Source of the DNA: Akkermansiaceae bacterium UBA2381
GTDB taxonomy: Bacteria; Verrucomicrobiota; Verrucomicrobiia; Verrucomicrobiales; DEV007
NCBI GenBank assembly: GCA_002344215.1
Contig: DDSV01000032.1
Location: forward strand, 1-64,000
Direction of reading: 5' to 3'
Length of the DNA: 64,000 bases
The position numbers were made by a program, and so were the translations under genes. The number at the start of each line of letters is the position of its first letter. Positions within the stretch are counted from its first letter, which is position 1. The notes below the pieces were generated by a model, which worked only from the letters and a program-made list of their open reading frames with translations, had not been told where the DNA came from and ran no database searches. Below are positions 58,701 to 64,000 of the stretch, piece after piece.

Positions 58701-61700
58701 AGTTCCATTCCCGGGACCACCAGTGTCTTCCTCCGGGGAGGCGAATGGGAGATCCGGACGCCCGGAGACAGCACCACCAATTTCCAAATTATCAACCTCG
58801 GCAATCACGTGATCCACCAGGGCGGAGATTCGACCCTTGATACCGACAGGGCTGCCGGTTCGACTGCTTCAAACAAGATCATCACGCTCGGAAATCTCAC
58901 CCTGGATGTGCAACGTTTCCTCGTGACCGGGGGGAATGCGAACTATCCACGTTTTGACGGTTCCGTTACCCTGACGAATCATGCCCGAATCCAGACGGAT
59001 GCTCCGCTCCTTCTCGGAGGGACGATTGCAGGAAACTATACCCTGACGAAGACCGGGGGCAACAACCTGGAGATCAATGGGGACAACAGCGCCTGGAATG
59101 GCGGCACGGTCGCCACCGATGGAACGATTCTTTTCGGCACGCGCATCCCTGAAGCGGCTGAACTCTATCAAGGGGGCAGCAATGTTTTCAGCTACAGTGC
59201 CTCAGCCAACCTAGGCACGGGTGATATCGTCATCAACCGATCCACGGCTATTCGCATCAACACTCCCGGGAACATTCTCGCCGCCCAGGGACAGCGGGTC
59301 CAGACCTTCGGGTCAGCCGCACAGGGCCTGGCCAGGGTAGATATCGGCATCGACGCCCCCCTCACCGATTACCAGATCCGTTCAACGACAAACGGGGCAG
59401 TTTCACTGGGTTTGAACGAAGGATTCTACACCAGCCAAATTGACCAATCGAAACTGGGGAACGGGAAGTGGGGTGTCAGCGCCTGGGTGGGGACTTATTA
59501 TACGGCGGACAGCATGGGCGCGGGGGTAGACAACGTTTACCGTTTTACCGGAACCAACGGAGGAGTTCTCGGCATCACTCAATCCGGAGCCCTGTCTGGC
59601 ACAGCAGGTCTCCAGGTGGGCGCTGACATGGTGCCGAACGGTATTGTGATCGGCAACGGAAACGCCTCCGTCCGACTCTACGGAGATCAAACCTATACGG
59701 GAAACACCATCGTCTTCCGCAACCGGGAGACCGGCAGTACCCAGAACTTCCTCGAAATCACGGGTGACAGCGCTTCGCCGATCTATGACGTCTATGGTCG
59801 CCTCATGGCACGTGGAGCCGGTCGCTTCACCGATGATGCCGGGAACCAGGTCAATACTGTCAATCTCCATGTGGGTTCGACCCTGCGACTGGACTACAAC
59901 ATGGATGTCAATGACACGATGCTCATCTCCCGTCTTGAGAACTCGAATCTGGGACTGGAAGCGACCGAGAATAAGTGGGGTGACAACACCGCGATGCTAC
60001 TCAATGGCGCCACTCTCAACATGATCAGCAGCAGCGGACGAGTCAATCGCGAGCGTGTCGGAGCAATTACGGTGAGAAACGGTGCTGCGGTTTATCTGGA
60101 GAGAAACGGTGGCTCCGGGCAGATCATTCTAGAAACATCCGGCATCACGCGGGACGGTCAGGCAACGTTTGCGGTGCGGGAAAACGCCAACGAACTGGGC
60201 ACTGTGGAGCTTCAGGGGATGAAATTCTTCATTGATAATGGGGCCACCATGTTGGATGCGCGCGGCCTTCTGCCCGTTTGGATGACTAACCCCAGCCGCA
60301 ATACTTTCCTGACCTACAACAACGACCTCGGCGTGCAGAACGCAGCTTTTACGAACATCTTCACGACGGGAGACGCAACCGCAGCGGCGACGTTCCTGAA
60401 TGGCCTGACTTCTGCGTCGGTCGCATCCTTTGCCGGCGGGCAAGGGGATCCCACCCTGGCGGGCACGGTGAATGTGCACGCCCTCCAGGTGGCGGCCACG
60501 GCAGATAACGAGACCACTTTTACCGGAGGAACGATCAACATCCACAGCGGAGGGCTCATTGCCGCGAATAATAACACGGTTGGCAGGGTTAATTTTAACA
60601 CCACCAACCTATTCTTTGGTGATGGAACTCTTGCCAGGGAAGCGGTGATTTACAATGGTGCAAACAACATTACGACTCGCATCGGCGGTGTCGTTACGGC
60701 GGCGAATTTAACGATGCACGGGATTGGCAACCTGCAGCTGACAAACACAGCGAATGCCATTACCGGAAACATTCAGATCAACAGCGGCAAGCTCTTCCTC
60801 GACGGGGCTGGAACGGCCAGTTCAGCGACGATTACTCTCGCGGGAGACTGGCTGCAGAACAACGACGGCCAGCAAATGGCGGAACTCTGGTTCCGAACGA
60901 ATAACAACGCCAACACTTCCTGGAACAATTCCGTCATTATCGCCGGGAATACACCATACGCCCGCATCATTGGTGGACGATACACGGGAACTTCGACAGC
61001 GGTCGGCACGAACACGATTCAGAATCTGACCATTCAAGGGACCAATACCCTTCAGGGGACCTCTTTGATCATCGGAAGCACCAGTGGGACGGATAGCGCG
61101 AACACCCACAACCTCACCGTCAATGGAACGACCACCATCGGAGGGAATGGAAACGTCGGAATCCGGGTCGACCAGAGCGGCCGGATCTTCACGCTTGTAG
61201 GTGCGATCACCGGCGCCGCACCAATTTTCAAGTCGGGCGACGGTGTTCTCCGCCTTGAGGGAAACAATGATGCGACTCTTTCCAGCGCCATCACCCTCAA
61301 CCGGGGTGAGCTCATTGTCGTCGGACCCAATGCGGCCGGGGGCAACTCCCAGGCGGAAGGCACCGGAGCGATCAGGCTCAATTTCGGAACTCTGCGTCTC
61401 GCCGCGCAGAATACCACCACGACCAATTCGACCACGACTTTCTTCAACAGCCCCAACCAGCACATCACGGTGGCCGGCCGCACTTCCATCGTCTACGACA
61501 GGAATGGGGGAACCCCTGCAACGAATTCTGCCGGCGCTACGATCGGGGCGGCCGGTCTGGAGTTCCGTACGGAGAACAGTCCGACAATTCTCTTCGATCC
61601 GGTAAGCTTCGGAGACCATCTCCGCATCGCCAGTGAGGTCGTGATCAGGGACAACCCCTTCTTTCGAGTTCCGGATGCGACCCTCGTGATCAACAATATC

Positions 61701-64000
61701 ATTCGAGGAAATGGCACCCTGACAAAGGGCGATTCCTATTTGATCAACTTCAACAACAACGTCGCGAATACCGGTTGGACAGGCGGTTTCACCGCGCTTC
61801 AGGGTTATAGTCGTGTTACCCAGAGTGCTACGAACTTTACCTTCGGCGCTGGACCGGTCATCAACGGGCCCACTTCAGTCCTTTCCCTTAACTCACTCAC
61901 GAATATCGCCGGAGGCGCCGTCTCCAATTTCAGTAGCGGATATTCAACTCCGACGGTGCTTGCGGTGTCCCAGAACTCATTGTTCACCACGGCCAATCTC
62001 GCCACGCTCTTTCCTGCGGCTAACAACACGAGCCGTTCAGGTCTCGGCGGGATCATTGCTCTGGATGGTGTGTCGACAAGCACCGCGTTCAACCTCTCCA
62101 CTTTTCAGGACGGTTATTGGAGTCTCGGCGCGATTATCGGGGGTTCCACCTACTCGGGAAATACCGGGGCGCTTACGGCCGGAGCAGGGAATGTCTACCG
62201 AATTGGCGGGGTGGCAACCTTGACCTTCTCCCCCGGGACCGCCGGTTCCATCATCTTCACCGGCCCGACCGCCCACGTTCTTTACGGTCGCCCCGATGCA
62301 TGGCATTCGGCGGGCTATGGAGCGACAATCGCGACCCTGAACTCGGGGGTGGATGCTGATTATGGCGGTGGAACAACGATTGCCCGCGGACGCGACATCG
62401 GCGGCGGTTGGTATCAAGGCACCCTGCTGGTGAATGGAGGGAGCACCACCGCGACCACATTCAGGACACCTCTGGGCACCGGACAAGTGGATGTCTATGG
62501 ACACCTGCGTTTTGCCAGCGCCAACGGAGGTCTTCTGAATGCCGCTGGAGCGAACTACACCAGCATCGTGATGCATACCGGCGGTCGTATAACGTTCGAC
62601 AACCGAACTGCGTCGGTGGATCCCGGAGGAGAGGGGCGTTATGACGACCAGGGGGCGCTGACATTGAACGGTTCCTCTCTGCAAATCCGCGGAACGAATA
62701 TCATCAATACGGCGACGACCAACCGCGAGGATATCGGTGCCCTGACCGTCATGCGCGGCTCCCACCTTAGGCTCAATGTCGAGGGTACGGGTTATGCCGG
62801 TCTCGGGGTCGACAGTCTCACCAGGGGAACCCACGGAACGCTGACCATTTATTCCACTTCGAGCCCTGCTAACAATACTCTTACGAATCTGAATCTCGGG
62901 GCCAACACGGCTGCCGGCGGCGTCAACAACTCGGCCAACTTTCTGATTACGAATCCGGCCAACGTTCCGGTGATGACCAACAACATGGTCGCTCCCTGGA
63001 TCGTCAGCCGCACCGAGGATCAGTTCCTGAAGTATGACAACACCAATGGGTTTCAGATCATCACACAGGGAGGTGCTCCGGCGAATTACCGGTCGACAAC
63101 CGCCACTACCCTGGACACCAGTGTTCTGACTCTCAATGACGGGACTGAGATATTGAGCGCTGAAGCGGGAGGGACCATCACCCTCGGAGCCAATCTCGAT
63201 ATCTACGCGATGCGCATTCAGCGCAACTTGAACGTTAGCGCCAACGGTCTCTTCGATACAGTGACCATCCGCAGCGGCGGCCTTATTTTCCTCGCCAATA
63301 CCCCCATAATCAATGCCAATCTCAACTTCGGACTTGGAGGAGCTTCTGAGGCATTGATTTACACGGCGCAGAGCACCGGTGAAATAAACGGTCGGATCCG
63401 CGCCTCCCAGGTGACCAAGTTCGGTCGCGGCTTTCTCAACATTCGCACTGACCAACCCCTCTTTTCCGGAAATTGGGTTATCAACGAAGGCGGGATTCAG
63501 TTTCTTACCCCGGGCGCAGTCGGTGCGTCGACAAGCGAGATCATCCTCAATGGCACCACAATGAGTGATGATGCAGATCGGCGTGATGGCGGGGCTTCCT
63601 ATATCAACACTGAACTCCGCTACACCTTCAACAGCGGTAGTCCGGACCTTTTTACGTGGGACCACGGCAAAATCACCACCTGGGACAATAATGTGATTCG
63701 CGCGGCAATGGCAACGGACCGCAACCAGGCGATTCCGGACATTGATCTGAAAACGACCGCAACTGTCGCAGGTGGAATTCACCCCGGTTTGATTCGCTTT
63801 CAGGTGGATGGATTTCGCAGCACCCTGTTTACAGGGACGGTCACCCTGTATGACCACTATCATGTGAACGTGGATGCCGCCAGTCTGGGGACGGGCGGAA
63901 CCTCAGGGGTTCAGTTCGGGGCACTGGATAATCAGGGGCTTTACAATGTGATTAAGACGGGTGACGGGGTTCTGACGCTCGGTAACAACACGTCGACTTT
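52740..64000 (+). CDS. Giant autotransporter-associated beta-strand repeat protein (3' end outside window)
   Basis: The frame stays open from 52740 to the window end, more than 3,750 codons. ATG 52740 is preceded in frame by a stop; ATG 52806 gives a standard signal peptide (hydrophobic PAMTFLAMLSWQATPAGHA) and is an alternative. About twelve autotransporter-associated beta-strand repeats are seen, e.g. GAGGITKNGTGTLILAGG near 53322, GAGGINKVGNGTVILNP near 57330, KYGAGTLELSGANTF near 58220, KTGDGVLTLGNNTSTF at the end. Each reads G-x-G-x-L-x-K-x-G-x-G-x-L-x-L then TYTG. A second module starting W..(9-11)..FL.Y and ending IxSGGLI occurs near 54370, 60275 and 62997. The fold is a beta-helix. 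A C-terminal anchor would lie beyond the window. The role is probably surface adhesion or matrix (inference). Confidence 0.85.
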   Translation, partial: MSRRRKINEGLQANFPRNPNVEMMHICFWKSFWLSRKAVTPAMTFLAMLSWQATPAGHAAEVDWGVSQSGLPGTYSWQHLYNWNADGLHQTSAAIPNAIGDIATLNLLNLLGNQTINLNGAVTLGTLNLGDATGQQSYTIAPGAGGSLILNNGGTAAINKSGIGSDVISSNVTLTSPVIIDVADGRLTLSGLLSGAGGITKNGTGTLILAGGASNTYTGVTTLNNGITLALMQGNGLNALGTTAAGQHTIINSGATFATANDLDNPGVGVQTMGGYANNEIFVINGDGYLGQGAIRKMMGREQDTLGGAITMGSAARIQGDFSTLSLSGTFNVSHVLTASGASGFVSLGGVVSGSADIIHYGISGFRMQNNGNTYSGTLTSNLGEIRADTGDTTTGVNPYSNLSALNLRNSALRLVFAQAAGTAPNVANNRFSTTAPISMRSSLINLENSGFTAGGSLITYDAAQAFGVTTLESGGNKIYFRSAALASGSVTMTFADLIKPNPGTTLEFQIDSLTAGELGTSTKHRIINSALEAGPTTVPFLGGWAYYDREFLKYVPVASGGNGYRKLENADQAIDTAEGTWASGQNIRVTSANRVLALNTSINSLNIRSTTARTLSGSPGTTLVIESGGIITSDATHTISVPFLTAGAAGGYQLYDIAWNSNNIRSSIINNAGNAVSFIKAGANTTSFFSNNTYTGTTYLVEGMFRDIIGARNISALGSGNLNMSGDADSQAAYETDRDFTRALGTGSGQVQLTGGGGFGGGSVGFSAFGAPVDVNFGGAGATVIWGSATFNPGIFTLNGGNATHVVTMVNRIDLGGEQRYIRLDGSASGGSRAVLGTISGDLINGGVVKRGGGVLYFDTAKTYTGSTILSEGELWLRGTGTAGANVTGNDIFINAGARLIINGPDNIGSRQMISLQNNNDDTPAAIAFGAGYGTGSDIRFRSYINANNSSVPQTGPYDIVIANQQTGTDIRRSNRVAIQLSGIHDFQNDVIGQIKTVAPDVQAWFGADTRNGTYTGSTLTATGRTKTGTVSSIQAFRLGSGGGTLIIANENVLSGAFPLIVGAEDQNGRTNIGGVVYLPKAQDYTGTRTETIGTSVTYGTMVGAGGILVSGQNGALNAANNTILLRAGELRLGIDPTKTFLGGVDRQYDARNIDVRSATGTLRTATLSGGSNGVLKLNNFLMRMDDGDRTFQMLSIGTHRTATHFDGTAVLENEGTARTANFNVGNDNDFQSGLGLLVFNTAISQTGAGAVTLQKNNGGVLVLNADNTYAGNTIITQGRLVAANTGAAGNAGSTISLTASNDRRAEVDFRLDGTGPFAFDNALATAGGNDGSSRYITVGSLTGASSNQEIRINSLTSNAGGAVTTGNNASGIWFDGFNGYRLTVTGTTTLTRTLTDFRTRGSLVTLSGVVGGAGALNKYEQGTLVLGNNNTYAGATATYGGYLVLGHDNALGTAVSAVTFNGGSFSQILASGTRTISRSFTNSASGSTQTLGGLDAGAKVFSGAITATRALNLTAITGGDTSFTGTISGAGGINKVGNGTVILNPTVGTGNTYTGPTLVSQGTLIGEAKAAGSPFGVNSVFTVSNGTLRLNNNTGASNTTVSTAALNINTGNASLIVDGTGAGGNATTFRFGSLVRTNNATLTVKGISTDIGSAGNEKLSFTAAPTLLNGTIGTWAAVLDSASNAAHYAGFSGGNVVTATYGGTGDLDTVAGDTQLFDAGVTGGILTANRSVFAFRSNANVALGGFTLNLGSANASTLGQAGMILNGGADVSGGTIHFGTNALSIYTDDSAVSTISAVLSNFRENSNNTFSSGDPGVPSAAVLIKYGAGTLELSGANTFQGNIQVNQGTLSLMAANVIPTFANLSAINGSIVTIRPGATVKLNGFNQEFGNLSSTFVISPVQNGGGTLDLGTATLTVGRQSSNQSFSGQIIGGAGSKIVKIGTGRLTLDNWNATIPNSFETADILQGVFTSFANDQSWATPTGFASSIPGTTSVFLRGGEWEIRTPGDSTTNFQIINLGNHVIHQGGDSTLDTDRAAGSTASNKIITLGNLTLDVQRFLVTGGNANYPRFDGSVTLTNHARIQTDAPLLLGGTIAGNYTLTKTGGNNLEINGDNSAWNGGTVATDGTILFGTRIPEAAELYQGGSNVFSYSASANLGTGDIVINRSTAIRINTPGNILAAQGQRVQTFGSAAQGLARVDIGIDAPLTDYQIRSTTNGAVSLGLNEGFYTSQIDQSKLGNGKWGVSAWVGTYYTADSMGAGVDNVYRFTGTNGGVLGITQSGALSGTAGLQVGADMVPNGIVIGNGNASVRLYGDQTYTGNTIVFRNRETGSTQNFLEITGDSASPIYDVYGRLMARGAGRFTDDAGNQVNTVNLHVGSTLRLDYNMDVNDTMLISRLENSNLGLEATENKWGDNTAMLLNGATLNMISSSGRVNRERVGAITVRNGAAVYLERNGGSGQIILETSGITRDGQATFAVRENANELGTVELQGMKFFIDNGATMLDARGLLPVWMTNPSRNTFLTYNNDLGVQNAAFTNIFTTGDATAAATFLNGLTSASVASFAGGQGDPTLAGTVNVHALQVAATADNETTFTGGTINIHSGGLIAANNNTVGRVNFNTTNLFFGDGTLAREAVIYNGANNITTRIGGVVTAANLTMHGIGNLQLTNTANAITGNIQINSGKLFLDGAGTASSATITLAGDWLQNNDGQQMAELWFRTNNNANTSWNNSVIIAGNTPYARIIGGRYTGTSTAVGTNTIQNLTIQGTNTLQGTSLIIGSTSGTDSANTHNLTVNGTTTIGGNGNVGIRVDQSGRIFTLVGAITGAAPIFKSGDGVLRLEGNNDATLSSAITLNRGELIVVGPNAAGGNSQAEGTGAIRLNFGTLRLAAQNTTTTNSTTTFFNSPNQHITVAGRTSIVYDRNGGTPATNSAGATIGAAGLEFRTENSPTILFDPVSFGDHLRIASEVVIRDNPFFRVPDATLVINNIIRGNGTLTKGDSYLINFNNNVANTGWTGGFTALQGYSRVTQSATNFTFGAGPVINGPTSVLSLNSLTNIAGGAVSNFSSGYSTPTVLAVSQNSLFTTANLATLFPAANNTSRSGLGGIIALDGVSTSTAFNLSTFQDGYWSLGAIIGGSTYSGNTGALTAGAGNVYRIGGVATLTFSPGTAGSIIFTGPTAHVLYGRPDAWHSAGYGATIATLNSGVDADYGGGTTIARGRDIGGGWYQGTLLVNGGSTTATTFRTPLGTGQVDVYGHLRFASANGGLLNAAGANYTSIVMHTGGRITFDNRTASVDPGGEGRYDDQGALTLNGSSLQIRGTNIINTATTNREDIGALTVMRGSHLRLNVEGTGYAGLGVDSLTRGTHGTLTIYSTSSPANNTLTNLNLGANTAAGGVNNSANFLITNPANVPVMTNNMVAPWIVSRTEDQFLKYDNTNGFQIITQGGAPANYRSTTATTLDTSVLTLNDGTEILSAEAGGTITLGANLDIYAMRIQRNLNVSANGLFDTVTIRSGGLIFLANTPIINANLNFGLGGASEALIYTAQSTGEINGRIRASQVTKFGRGFLNIRTDQPLFSGNWVINEGGIQFLTPGAVGASTSEIILNGTTMSDDADRRDGGASYINTELRYTFNSGSPDLFTWDHGKITTWDNNVIRAAMATDRNQAIPDIDLKTTATVAGGIHPGLIRFQVDGFRSTLFTGTVTLYDHYHVNVDAASLGTGGTSGVQFGALDNQGLYNVIKTGDGVLTLGNNTST

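Noticed and set aside
62037..63863. Long open frame on the minus strand (608 residues)
   Set aside because: It lies antisense to the giant repeat protein. Its product is basic and has no family features, and codon bias of the plus strand explains its length.

Overview
The window looks like chromosomal DNA of a member of the Verrucomicrobiota (inference). The supporting signs are a GC-rich genome with many starts lacking a clear Shine-Dalgarno, a DUF1592/DUF1552 gene pair with PA14 and cytochrome c modules, Tat-exported Gfo/Idh oxidoreductases, a giant protein built of autotransporter-associated beta-strand repeats, and many secreted proteins. No rRNA, CRISPR array, integrase or insertion sequence was found.

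Layout. 1-14.9 kb: a surface-protein island with two tandem paralogous giant filamentous-haemagglutinin-like proteins (the first cut by the window edge) and a small secreted protein. 15.1-17.1 kb: a divergent SDR / Gfo-Idh pair. 17.1-20.4 kb: metG and a secreted trypsin-like protease with a YARHG domain. 20.74-20.82 kb: tRNA-Pro(GGG). 21.0-26.5 kb: an arginine cluster argC-J-B-D-F. 26.7-30.4 kb: a DUF1592-DUF1552 operon. 30.5-36.1 kb: single genes (rlmI-like methyltransferase, rhodanese lipoprotein, DUF2288, zinc alcohol dehydrogenase, exported Gfo/Idh, lactonase). 36.2-38.6 kb: coupled secreted hydrolase and ceramidase-like genes. 38.7-42.2 kb: an MscK-like channel. 42.3-45.1 kb: lutABC for L-lactate oxidation. 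45.1-47.1 kb: a cupin and a phosphatase/ADP-ribosylglycohydrolase fusion. 47.35-50.4 kb: an arsR-arsC-gapdh-arsJ arsenate resistance operon. 50.6-52.4 kb: a secreted Sel1-repeat protein with a strong terminator. 52.7 kb to the end: a giant autotransporter-repeat protein still open after more than 3,750 codons.

How the genes work together. The arg genes cover acetylated intermediates through citrulline. lutABC converts L-lactate to pyruvate. The ars operon reads as detection of arsenic, arsenate reduction, and in parallel formation of 1-arseno-3-phosphoglycerate by GAPDH with export by ArsJ. About one third of the window encodes giant beta-solenoid surface proteins. The two haemagglutinin-like paralogues share a recurring Gly-His-Gly-Gly motif and a nearly identical charged C-terminal cassette. 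No TpsB-type outer membrane partner lies in the window.

The most unusual features are this GHGG-repeat family with its conserved C-terminal tail, a recurring non-canonical module inside the autotransporter-repeat giant, and a family of short GTAG-headed hairpins (REP-like). These hairpins sit between genes, four of the five loci at convergent gene ends.
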